Below are positions 44,961 through 53,339 of a stretch of DNA of 64,000 nt, in pieces (position 1 is the stretch's first letter; the number at the start of each line of letters is the position of its first letter). The notes beneath the pieces are model-generated. The model did no database searches, was not told the origin of the DNA, and saw nothing but the letters and a program-made list of their open reading frames with translations. Made by a program: the position numbers and the translations under genes. The DNA comes from Alphaproteobacteria bacterium (lineage in GTDB: Bacteria; Pseudomonadota; Alphaproteobacteria; Bin65): NCBI GenBank assembly GCA_022819985.1, contig JAJEGH010000018.1, forward strand, positions 1 through 64,000, read 5' to 3'.

Positions 44961-46299
44961 GTCCGGTCTCCGAAGTTGCGTGTTCGAGCTCCCGGCGCGG
45001 CCAGGTTATCCGAACGATGGCGCCGGCCCCCCACCAGTCCCACCAATCCTGATTGGCGAACCGGAGTGTGGCGCCCGTACGATTGAGCAGATTCTGGGCG
45101 ATGAACACGCCCAGCCCCATATGCTCGCCTTCGCCGTCCGCACCGGCACGGGTTGAAACATAAGGCTCGCCGAGGCGGTCTAGCAAGTGCGCCGAGAATC
45201 CCGGCCCGTCGTCGATGATCTCGACGGTCACCGTCTCCGCGTCCCAGCGCGCCCGCAGGATGACTTCGGAGTCGGCGAACTGGATGGCGTTCTGGATCAG
45301 GGTGCCGACGGCGCGCAGGAATTCCGGACTGCGGGTCAGCACCGGTTCGGGGCTGCCCGGCGCTTCGCCGACCGCGCGGAAATCGTGGGTGAGGTTGACC
45401 GTTCCGGTGAGATACGGCCGGGCGGCCTCCTCGAGCATGGTGCCGAGCGGCAGCCGGCTGTAGGGCTCGCCGCCCTCGGTCTCGGGCTTGCGGCTCAACT
45501 CCATCAGGATTTCGCGGCAGCGCGCGGTCTGTTCCAGAATCAGCTCGACATCGTCGGCCATCGGGCTGCCCGGCTTCAGGTCGTGGCTCAGCTCCTTGGC
45601 CGTCACCGCGATCGTCGCGAGCGGCGTGCCGAGTTCGTGGGCCGCCGCTGCGGCCAGCCCGCCGAGCGACGACAGGCGCTGTTCGTGCTCCAGCGCGACC
45701 TGCGCCGCGTTCAGCGCGTCCTGCATCCGGCGGCCCTCCTCGGCGACGCTGCCGACGAAGGCGGCGATGAACAGGCCGCCGATCACCAGGGCCTGCCACA
45801 CGCCCAGAATATAGAAGACCGGCAGTTCGAGCAGCGGCTCCGGCCCGGGCAGCGGTTCGTAGCGGAAGGCCAGCACGCTGATGCAGACCGCGACCAGCAG
45901 GCCGAGGCTGAGCGTGCTGATGCGCGACAGGACGGAGGCCGAGACCACCACCGAGGCAAGGAGCATCACGGAGAACGGATTCTGCAGGCCGCCGGTGAGA
46001 TAGAGCAGGGTCGAAAGCTGCAGGATATCGTAGGTCAGCCAGAGCGCCGCCCCCCGGTCGGACAGCGTGCCGCTCATCGGCCGGGTCAGCATGATGCCGA
46101 TATTGACGGCCGCCGACATGGCGACCGTCGCCAAGCAGGCGAGCAGCGGTAACGGATAGTTCAGGCCGAAATTGACGATGACCAGCGCCGCCAACTGTCC
46201 GCCGACGGCGAACCACCTTATGTAGACAAGCGTCCGCAGGCGGACCCGCCCGGTTCCCGGAGCGGCAAGGCGGCGGATCGCGGCGAGTTTGGCTCTCAT
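44935..46299 (-). CDS. regB: Sensor histidine kinase of RegB/ActS/PrrB type
   Basis: VRLRTLVYIRWFAVGGQLAALVIV; SLGGLAAAAAHELGTPLATI; GLGVFIAQNLLNRTGATLRF. Confidence 0.92.
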   Translation of the reverse strand: MRAKLAAIRRLAAPGTGRVRLRTLVYIRWFAVGGQLAALVIVNFGLNYPLPLLACLATVAMSAAVNIGIMLTRPMSGTLSDRGAALWLTYDILQLSTLLYLTGGLQNPFSVMLLASVVVSASVLSRISTLSLGLLVAVCISVLAFRYEPLPGPEPLLELPVFYILGVWQALVIGGLFIAAFVGSVAEEGRRMQDALNAAQVALEHEQRLSSLGGLAAAAAHELGTPLATIAVTAKELSHDLKPGSPMADDVELILEQTARCREILMELSRKPETEGGEPYSRLPLGTMLEEAARPYLTGTVNLTHDFRAVGEAPGSPEPVLTRSPEFLRAVGTLIQNAIQFADSEVILRARWDAETVTVEIIDDGPGFSAHLLDRLGEPYVSTRAGADGEGEHMGLGVFIAQNLLNRTGATLRFANQDWWDWWGAGAIVRITWPRRELEHATSETGRVGEHAGQ

Positions 46300-46455
46300 C
46301 GTCCGGTTGTTTCGGCCCCTTCGGGGGCGGGCGGCTTCCGGGGGCGAATCGCTTTCGGGCCCGACCGCCCGGAACGGAATCCAGTACTGACGAAGACAGG
46401 CGATGTTCGCAAGGCGATTGATGCAGTTCCGGGCCGCAAGCCCGTTCGAAAGGCG

Positions 46456-47277
46456 GTGAGCGCGGCCCCGGCCGAAGGGCCGCCCGCCGCCATCCGGGTT
46501 TCCAAACTGACCAAATCCTACGACGACGTGCTGGCCGTCAACCGCCTGTCGTTCAGCGTGCCGGCCGGCGCGACGGCGGCGCTGCTCGGCGGCAACGGCG
46601 CCGGCAAGACGACGACGATCTCCATGATCCTGGGCCTGCTCCTGCCGACCCGGGGGCGGATTTCGGTGCTCGGCGTCGACATGCTGAAACGCCGTTACGA
46701 CGCCCTGCCGCGGATGAATTTCTCCTCGCCCTATGTCGATCTGCCCAAGCGGCTGAGCGCGCGGGAAAACCTGATGGTTTACGCCCGGCTCTACGGCCTG
46801 CGCCGGCCGGCGCGCCGGATCGGCGAACTGGCCGAAGAACTGGACCTCACCGCCTTCATGAACCGGCCGAGCGGCACGCTTTCCGCCGGGCAGCGCACCC
46901 GCCTGGCGCTGGCCAAGGCACTGCTCAACGAACCGGACGTGCTGCTGCTCGACGAGCCGACCGCCTCCCTCGACCCGGATACCGGCGACCGGATCCGGAC
47001 CTACCTGGAGGCCTACCGGGACAGCCGCCGCGCCACCATCCTGCTCGCGTCGCACAACATGGCCGAGGTCGAGCGCCTGTGCAGCCGGGTGATGATGATG
47101 CGCGCCGGCCGGATTGTCGACGAGGGCAGCCCGGCCGAGCTGATCCGACGCTACGGCCGGGCCAATCTGGAGGACGTTTTCCTCGATATCGCGCGCGACC
47201 GGCGCCGCGCGGACCGCGGCCCCGAACGGACGGGCCCCGAACGGACGGGCCCCGAACGAACAGGAAGGGCGGCATGA
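46456..47277 (+). CDS. ABC transporter ATP-binding protein
   Basis: LLGGNGAGKTTTISMILGLLLPTRG; SAGQRTRLALAKALLNEPDVLLLDEPTASLDPDTG. Confidence 0.92.
   Translation: MSAAPAEGPPAAIRVSKLTKSYDDVLAVNRLSFSVPAGATAALLGGNGAGKTTTISMILGLLLPTRGRISVLGVDMLKRRYDALPRMNFSSPYVDLPKRLSARENLMVYARLYGLRRPARRIGELAEELDLTAFMNRPSGTLSAGQRTRLALAKALLNEPDVLLLDEPTASLDPDTGDRIRTYLEAYRDSRRATILLASHNMAEVERLCSRVMMMRAGRIVDEGSPAELIRRYGRANLEDVFLDIARDRRRADRGPERTGPERTGPERTGRAA
47218..47262. repeat. 15-bp tandem repeat (GGCCCCGAACGGACG)x3 at ABC ATPase C-terminus
   Basis: Encodes PERTGPERTGPERTG. Confidence 0.85.
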
Positions 47278-48110
47278 GCGCCGCCGACGCGAAGCTCGCC
47301 GGCACGAAAGGCCCGGCCGCGGCCTGGCGGCGCATGCAGGCGATGGTCCTGCGCTACGTCTATCTCTACCGCGGATCGTGGCCTCGGATTCTGGAACTCG
47401 CCTACTGGCCGACCCTGCAGATGATCATGTGGGGTTTCCTGACGATCTTCCTGGCCAGCAAGTCCGGCTTTTTCGTCCAGGCCGCCGGCGTGCTGATCGC
47501 CGCCGTCCTGCTGTGGGACGTGCTGTTCCGTTCGTCCCTCGGGGTCAGCCTGTCCTTCCTCGAGGAAATGTGGTCGCGCAATCTCGGCCATATCTTCGTC
47601 AGCCCTCTGCGGCCGGGCGAATTTGTCGCCGCGCTCACCCTGATGTCGCTGCTTCGCGTGCTGATCGGCATCGTTCCGGCGTCGCTGCTCGCGATCTGGC
47701 TGTATGCCTATTCGATCTTCGATATGGGGCTGCCGCTGGTCGCCTTCTTCGCCAACCTCCAGGTCATGGGCTGGTCGTTCGGGCTGATCGTGTGCGGCCT
47801 GCTGATGCGCTACGGCCTGGGCGCGGAAAGCATCGCCTGGTTCGCGATTTTCGCCATCGCCCCGTTCAGCGCCATCTACTATCCGCTCTCGGTTATGCCG
47901 GACTGGCTGCAATGGATCGCGGGCGTCCTGCCGTCGACCCATGTTTTCGAAGGCATGCGGTCCGTCCTGGTCGAAAAGACCTTCCGCACCGACCTGCTGA
48001 TCAACGCCGTCGCCCTGAACGCCGCCTACCTTTCGGTGGCCGTCGCGGTGTTCCTGCGTTTCTTCCGCTCGGCGCGCGAACGCGGCCTGATCCTCCAGAT
48101 CGGGGAGTAG
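47274..48110 (+). CDS. ABC-2 type transporter permease
   Basis: VLRYVYLYRGSWPRILELAYWPTLQMIMWGFLTIFL; AIAPFSAIYYPLSVMPDWLQWIAGVLPSTHVFEGMR. Confidence 0.88.
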   Translation: MSAADAKLAGTKGPAAAWRRMQAMVLRYVYLYRGSWPRILELAYWPTLQMIMWGFLTIFLASKSGFFVQAAGVLIAAVLLWDVLFRSSLGVSLSFLEEMWSRNLGHIFVSPLRPGEFVAALTLMSLLRVLIGIVPASLLAIWLYAYSIFDMGLPLVAFFANLQVMGWSFGLIVCGLLMRYGLGAESIAWFAIFAIAPFSAIYYPLSVMPDWLQWIAGVLPSTHVFEGMRSVLVEKTFRTDLLINAVALNAAYLSVAVAVFLRFFRSARERGLILQIGE

Positions 48111-48299
48111 CGGGCGGCGGCCGAAGGGCAAGGCAGCCGCCCGGTCCTGTCGGGAGCGGGCAGGATGGCTTATAGTGCGGTGCGAAGCGCTCGTCCGGCC
48201 CCGGTCTGCATCCGGTCTGCATCCGGTCTGCCATCGGTCTGCCCCCGGTGTGGACAGGCGGGGACGGCCCGGCCGGGCACAGAGGAAGCGGAGCAGCGA

Positions 48300-49177
48300 T
48301 GACCGACGACCGGGACCGCGACGACGATCCGGAAGCCTGGAGGGGCTTGTCGGGGCTGGGCCTGTCGGGACGGCATGACGGCGACGGCCCGCCCGGCGGC
48401 GGCTGGTTCCGCGACTGCCGCAACGCCGCCATCGTCCTGACCGGGTGGCCGCTCGGCCGGCGCGGCGAGATCGGCCGGGCCGCCGCGGCGGACAGCCGCC
48501 GCGCCTTCGTCCCGGTCGGCCTGGCGCTCGGCCTGGCCGCCGCCCCGGTCGGCTGGCTGGCCGACGGCCTCGGCCTGCACATCTTCGGCGCGGCCGTCTT
48601 CGCCGCGGCGACGGTCGTCATCCTGACCAGCGCGCGGGCCGAAAGCGGCGCCGCCGCCGCGGCCGCCGACCTGGCCGGAACCGAAGCCGGCTCCGACCGG
48701 CGCTTCGCGCTGATCGCCGGCTGCGTCGGCGCCATCCTGCTCGCCCGCGTCGCCGGGCTGAGCGCCATTGCGAGCCTCGCAGACATGCTGGGCGCGCTGA
48801 TCGCCGCGCAGGTCCTGTCGGCGGCGACGATGGCGCTGGCGACGCTGCCCGTGACTGCCGGAGCCGCCCGGACCGGCGAGAGCGCCGGCGAGAGCGACCC
48901 GCTGTTCGGTCCCCAAAGCAACGGGAAGCGAGACGGGGAACGCAACGGGGGCGGCAGCGTCGCGCTGTGGACCGGCGCCGCCGCGGCCCTGCTGCTCGCC
49001 ATCCTGTTCCTCGGCGTGTGGACCGGCCTGCTGGCCTACGCCGCGGCCCTGCTGGTTGCCGGGCTGGTCTGGGGCTCGGCGGAAATTTGCGGGATGCCGC
49101 GGGACCGGAATTTCCTGTACACGATCCGCATCAAGACGGAACTGGCGGTCATCGTCACGGTCGCCGCCGCCCTGTAA
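48300..49177 (+). CDS. CobS-like membrane protein, apparently lacking catalytic motifs
   Basis: RRAFVPVGLALGLAAAPVGWLADGLGLHIFGAAVFAAATVVILTSARAESG...LIAAQVLSAATMALATLP resembles CobS topology; the HxDGLxDxxDG region is absent; next to a CobC-like phosphatase. Confidence 0.6.
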
Positions 49178-49211
49178 CTGCATTCAAATTACCGCATTCA
49201 AGGCTTCCCCC

Positions 49212-49844
49212 ATGAGCGTAACCGTAACCCGGTGGTGGTGGATCCGCCACGCGCCGGTGATCGACGACGGCGGCTGCTTCTACGGTCAGGCGGACCTGGC
49301 GGCCGATACCGGCGACATAGCGGCCCACCGCGCGCTGGCCGAAGCGCTGCCGCCGGATGCGGTGTGGGTTTCCTCCCATCTCCGGCGCACCCGCCAGACC
49401 GCCGCCGCCATCGGCGCGGCCGGCTATCCGCTGCCCGAGGTAACGCCGCACCGGGATCTGGCCGAGCAGCATTTCGGCGACTGGCAGGGCGAGCCGCGGG
49501 CGCCGTTCTACGAGAAGTATGGCGGCTTTCGGGATTTCTGGATGTTGGTTCTCGACCGGGCGCCGCCCAGCGGCGAGAGCTTCGGCGATCTGCGCATCCG
49601 GATCGGCGCCGCGGTGCAGCGGCTGTCCGCCGAGCATCGCGGGCGCAACATCGTCGCGGTCGCCCACGGCGGGACGATCCGCGCCGCCATCGTCGGCGGC
49701 CTCGACCTGCCGTCGCCGCTGGCGCTCAGCCTGACCATCGGCAACAGCTCCCTGACCCAGCTCGACCTGGTCGAAGAGCCCGGCCGCGGCGCACGCTGGG
49801 TCCTCAACCTGCTCAACGGATACGGCGTCGCCGGATTGCGCTGA
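49212..49844 (+). CDS. Histidine phosphatase family protein (CobC-like)
   Basis: WWWIRHAPVIDDGGCFYGQADLAAD; SSHLRRTRQTAAAIG; VAHGGTIRAAIV. Confidence 0.88.
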   Translation: MSVTVTRWWWIRHAPVIDDGGCFYGQADLAADTGDIAAHRALAEALPPDAVWVSSHLRRTRQTAAAIGAAGYPLPEVTPHRDLAEQHFGDWQGEPRAPFYEKYGGFRDFWMLVLDRAPPSGESFGDLRIRIGAAVQRLSAEHRGRNIVAVAHGGTIRAAIVGGLDLPSPLALSLTIGNSSLTQLDLVEEPGRGARWVLNLLNGYGVAGLR

Positions 49845-50064
49845 CGCCGGTTCCGGACCCGCCGGCCGGGAAGCCCTGGCCCGCCGGCCGGAATCGGTTC
49901 CGTAACGACGGAAACCGCCCTGACCGCCCTGACTGGTTGTGCAATGCGCCGCCGCGTGGTTTGTTGCACTGCAACAGGGCCGTCGCGCGCCCTGCGTCAC
50001 GGGAACCGTTCGATAGCCGAAACTGCAGCGGCGCAGGGGCCGCATTCTTGGGGCCGCATTCTTC

Positions 50065-51312
50065 ATGCTCTATTCGATGTACGACTGGCAGCTTGCCGCC
50101 TTCGCCCCGATGCGCACGATGGCGGTCGCCGGCCGGAATTTCCTGACCAACCCGGATCTGCCCTTTACCGAGAGCCGGTTTTTCCGCGGCGTCGCGGCCG
50201 GCTGCGAACTGTTCGAGCGGGTGACCCGGCGCTACGAGAAGCCGGCCTGGGGCCTGGACCGGACCCGGATCGGCGGGGCCGACGTCGCAGTGACGGAAGA
50301 AATCGTCGAGGCCCGGCCGCACTGCAACCTGCTGCATTTCCGGCGCGACCCGGCAGTTTCGGAGAAGCGGGACGATCCGAAAGTCCTGATCGTCGCGCCG
50401 ATGTCCGGCCATCACGCCACCCTGCTGCGCGGCACGGTCGCCGCCCTGCTGCCGGACCACGACGTCCACGTCACCGACTGGATCGACGCCGGCCGGGTGC
50501 CGGTCTCGAAGGGCCGGTTCGACCTGGACGATTACGTCGATCACGTCATCGCCTTCCTGCACCGGATCGGCCCCGGCGCCCATGTCGTCGCGGTGTGCCA
50601 GCCCTCGGTGCCGGTGCTGGGCGCGGTTTCGCTGATGGCGGCGGCCGGCGACCCGTGCCGGCCGGCGTCCGTGACGCTCATGGGCGGGCCGGTCGATACA
50701 AGGATCGCCCCGACGAAGGTCAACGATTTCGCGAAGCGTCACAGCCTTGGCTGGTTCGAGCGCTCGGTCATTACCCGGGTGCCGTTCGGCTACGAGGGCT
50801 TCAACCGGCGGGTCTACCCCGGCTTTCTCCAGCTCACCGGCTTCATGTCGATGAATTTCGATCGCCATTTCGGCGCCCATCTCAAGCTGTTCGAGCATCT
50901 GATCCGGGGCGACGGCGACAGCGCCGAGGCGCACCGCAAATTCTACGACGAATACATGTCGGTGATGGACATGACGGCGGAGTTCTACCTCCAGACCGTC
51001 GATGTCGTGTTCCAGCGGCACGCCCTGCCGCGGGGCGAATGGGTGTCGCGCGGGCGCCGGATCGAGCCGGCCGCCATCGCCGACACCGCCCTGCTGACCG
51101 TGGAGGGCGAACTGGACGACATTTCCGCGGTCGGCCAGACCCGCGCCGCCCACGATCTGTGCAGCGGCATCCCGCACGACCGCCGCCGCCACATCCTGCA
51201 ACCCGATGTCGGCCATTACGGCATCTTCAACGGCCGCCGCTGGCGCGAACTGATCGCGCCGCAGGTCCGCGCCTTCATCCGCGCCGCCCACGAAGGGCGC
51301 GCGGTTGCCTGA
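50065..51312 (+). CDS. phaZ: Intracellular polyhydroxyalkanoate depolymerase
   Basis: MLYSMYDWQLAAFAPMRTMA; VLIVAPMSGHHATLLRGTVAALLPDHDVHVTDWIDAGRVP; VVAVCQPSVPVLGAV. Confidence 0.93.
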   Translation: MLYSMYDWQLAAFAPMRTMAVAGRNFLTNPDLPFTESRFFRGVAAGCELFERVTRRYEKPAWGLDRTRIGGADVAVTEEIVEARPHCNLLHFRRDPAVSEKRDDPKVLIVAPMSGHHATLLRGTVAALLPDHDVHVTDWIDAGRVPVSKGRFDLDDYVDHVIAFLHRIGPGAHVVAVCQPSVPVLGAVSLMAAAGDPCRPASVTLMGGPVDTRIAPTKVNDFAKRHSLGWFERSVITRVPFGYEGFNRRVYPGFLQLTGFMSMNFDRHFGAHLKLFEHLIRGDGDSAEAHRKFYDEYMSVMDMTAEFYLQTVDVVFQRHALPRGEWVSRGRRIEPAAIADTALLTVEGELDDISAVGQTRAAHDLCSGIPHDRRRHILQPDVGHYGIFNGRRWRELIAPQVRAFIRAAHEGRAVA

Positions 51313-51327
51313 CCGCCGCGCCGCGCG

Positions 51328-52038
51328 ATGGCCGGATCCCTGACCGTCGACGCCGCCGGCCGGCCGGTCACGCTGGCGGTCCGGCGCAGCGCGCGGGCGC
51401 GGCGCATCCTGCTGCGCATCGACCGCAACGCCCGGCGGGCCGAGCTGGTGCTGCCGCCGGGCGCATCGGTCGCCGAGGGCCGGGCCTTCGCCGAGAAGAA
51501 GGCGTTGTGGCTGCGCAACCGGCTGGCCCTGCTGCCCGAAACCGTGCCCTTCGCGCCGGGCGAGTCGGTGCCCGTCCTGGGGCGTGACCGGTTGCTGGTC
51601 CACGCCCCGGAGGCGCGCGCCGGCGTCGTGCTGGACGGCGGCCGGCTGATCGTCTCCGGCGAGCGCGCCTTCTTCGACCGCCGGGTACAGGACTGGCTCC
51701 GGCGCGAGGCCCGGCGCCGCATCGCCGGGCTGGCCCATCCCAAGGCGGCCCGGATCGGCCGCCGCATCGCGCGCATTTCCGTGCGCGACCAGCGCAGCCG
51801 CTGGGGTTCGTGCAGCGCCACCGGCAATCTGAGCTTTTCCTGGCGGCTGATCCTGGCGCCGGCCGAGGTGCTGGATTATGTCGTGGCCCACGAAGTCGCC
51901 CATCTCGCGGAGCCGAACCACTCGGACCGCTTCTGGCGCCTGGTCGACACGCTGACCGACCATGCCGGCCACGGCCGGTCGTGGCTGCGCCTTCACGGCC
52001 CCGGACTGCACGCCTACGGTGCGGGCGGCGCGGACTGA
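51328..52038 (+). CDS. M48/YgjP-like metallopeptidase (SprT-like)
   Basis: RSRWGSCSATGNLSFSWRLILAPAEVLDYVVAHEVAHLAEPNHSDRFWRLV (HExxH as HEVAH). Confidence 0.92.
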   Translation: MAGSLTVDAAGRPVTLAVRRSARARRILLRIDRNARRAELVLPPGASVAEGRAFAEKKALWLRNRLALLPETVPFAPGESVPVLGRDRLLVHAPEARAGVVLDGGRLIVSGERAFFDRRVQDWLRREARRRIAGLAHPKAARIGRRIARISVRDQRSRWGSCSATGNLSFSWRLILAPAEVLDYVVAHEVAHLAEPNHSDRFWRLVDTLTDHAGHGRSWLRLHGPGLHAYGAGGAD

Positions 52039-52149
52039 CGGGCTGACCGGGCGCGCACCGGCGGATGTGGACCGGCGGACGCGGGCGGCAGGACACGCAT
52101 CGGATAGCGCCGGAGGCCGGCCTGTCCCAAACTGCATCCGTTCCGCACA

Positions 52150-53073
52150 ATGGGCCCGCAAGACAGGATGCGAACCATGACCCCCGACGCCGCCGCCGCT
52201 GCCCCTGCCATACCCGGAGCGTTGCCGGAAGCGTTGCCGGACCGGCGGATCGAGCGGGCCTGCCGCTTCATCGACGGCTTCGAGGAGGGCGTGCCGACCC
52301 TGCGCCAGATCGCCGACCATGTCGGCCTCAGCCCGGCCTGGCTGCAGAAGCGCTTTACCGAGGCGCTCGGCGTGTCGCCGAAACAGTATGCCGACCAGCG
52401 CCGGCGCGAGCGGCTGAAGGCGCTGCTGCGCGAGGGCGACGAGGTGACCGGGGCGCTCTACGAGGCGGGCTACGGCTCGTCCAGCCGGCTCTACGAATCC
52501 TCCGACGCCACGCTGGGCATGACGCCGGCGACCTACCGCCGGGGCGGGGCCGGCGCGCGCATCGCCTGGACGGCCGCGCCCTGCGCCCTCGGCCTGCTGC
52601 TGGTCGCCGCCACGGAGCGCGGCATCTGCTTCGTCGCCTTCGGCGACAGCGAGGACGCGCTGCTGGCCGAATTGCGCGCCGAATTTCCTCATGCCGGGAT
52701 CGTGCCGGACATCGGCATCCTCGAGGCCTGGACCGCCGAGGTGCTGCGCCGGGTCGAGGGCGAGCCGCCGCGCGAGACCCTGCCGCTCGACGTGCGGGCG
52801 ACGGCGTTCCAGCAGCGCGTGTGGCGGGCGCTCACCGAGATTCCGCAGGGCGAGACCCGGACCTACAGCGAAATCGCGCGCAGCCTCGGCAAGCCGTCTG
52901 CGCAACGCGCCGTCGGCCGGGCCTGCGCCACCAACCCGGTCTCGATCGTGATTCCCTGCCACCGCGCCAAACGCAGCGACGGCGGCCTCGCCGGCTACCG
53001 CTGGGGCGTAGAGCGGAAAGAAGCGCTGATCGCGGCGGAACGGGCAGGGGCGCGCCCGGATCGCACGCAATGA
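52150..53073 (+). CDS. AraC-type HTH fused to methylated-DNA--protein-cysteine S-methyltransferase (Ada without N-terminal Zn domain)
   Basis: LRQIADHVGLSPAWLQKRFTEALGVSPKQYADQRR; VGRACATNPVSIVIPCHRAKRSDGGLAGYRWG (PCHR active site). Confidence 0.9.
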   Translation: MGPQDRMRTMTPDAAAAAPAIPGALPEALPDRRIERACRFIDGFEEGVPTLRQIADHVGLSPAWLQKRFTEALGVSPKQYADQRRRERLKALLREGDEVTGALYEAGYGSSSRLYESSDATLGMTPATYRRGGAGARIAWTAAPCALGLLLVAATERGICFVAFGDSEDALLAELRAEFPHAGIVPDIGILEAWTAEVLRRVEGEPPRETLPLDVRATAFQQRVWRALTEIPQGETRTYSEIARSLGKPSAQRAVGRACATNPVSIVIPCHRAKRSDGGLAGYRWGVERKEALIAAERAGARPDRTQ

Positions 53074-53088
53074 TTCGAAAAAAAGGGC

Positions 53089-53118
53089 TTGACCCTTGCG
53101 CGCGCGGCATCATATACG
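53089..53118 (+). promoter_or_regulatory. Sigma-70-like promoter (TTGACC ... CATATA/TATACG) in convergent spacer
   Basis: TTGACC at 53089-53094; CATATA at 53111 (16-bp spacer) or TATACG at 53113 (18-bp spacer). Confidence 0.4.
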
Positions 53119-53123
53119 GAAAA

Positions 53124-53138
53124 GAACAATAATCGAAC
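53124..53138. promoter_or_regulatory. LexA (SOS) box GAAC-AATAATC-GAAC
   Basis: Exact GAAC-N7-GAAC (= GTTC-N7-GTTC on the opposite strand) just after the promoter-like element. Confidence 0.65.
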
Positions 53139-53244
53139 AACAGTCCGCCATACCGAACGCACTGCCGCCATGTACCCGGCTCCACCGCCGGCCGGGTCGG
53201 TCATGAAAGGGAATTAATTCGCAGTCGCGCGTAAAATTTTTACA

Positions 53245-53264
53245 AACAGACCGGTCTGTCTAAT
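53245..53264. promoter_or_regulatory. TetR-operator-like palindrome (copy 2, ACAGACCGGTCTGTCTAATT)
   Basis: Reverse complement of the 20-mer at 3718-3737; sits between a TTTACA and a TAATTT hexamer with 16-bp spacing. Confidence 0.5.
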
Positions 53265-53339
53265 TTGCAGGCAAAGACATCGGCCGCGCGCGCCATCCGG
53301 GCAGCCCCGCCTTCCCGGCGCGCGCGCCGCTTCTCCCGG

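Noticed and set aside
49813-53070. 1085-aa antisense ORF over phaZ, peptidase and Ada-like genes
   Set aside because: Antisense artefact of GC-rich codon structure; no recognisable domain.
53170-53214. 15-codon ORF (MYPAPPPAGSVMKGN) as an SOS peptide
   Set aside because: Too short and Pro-rich to support without conservation or ribosome data; mentioned only as one possibility.
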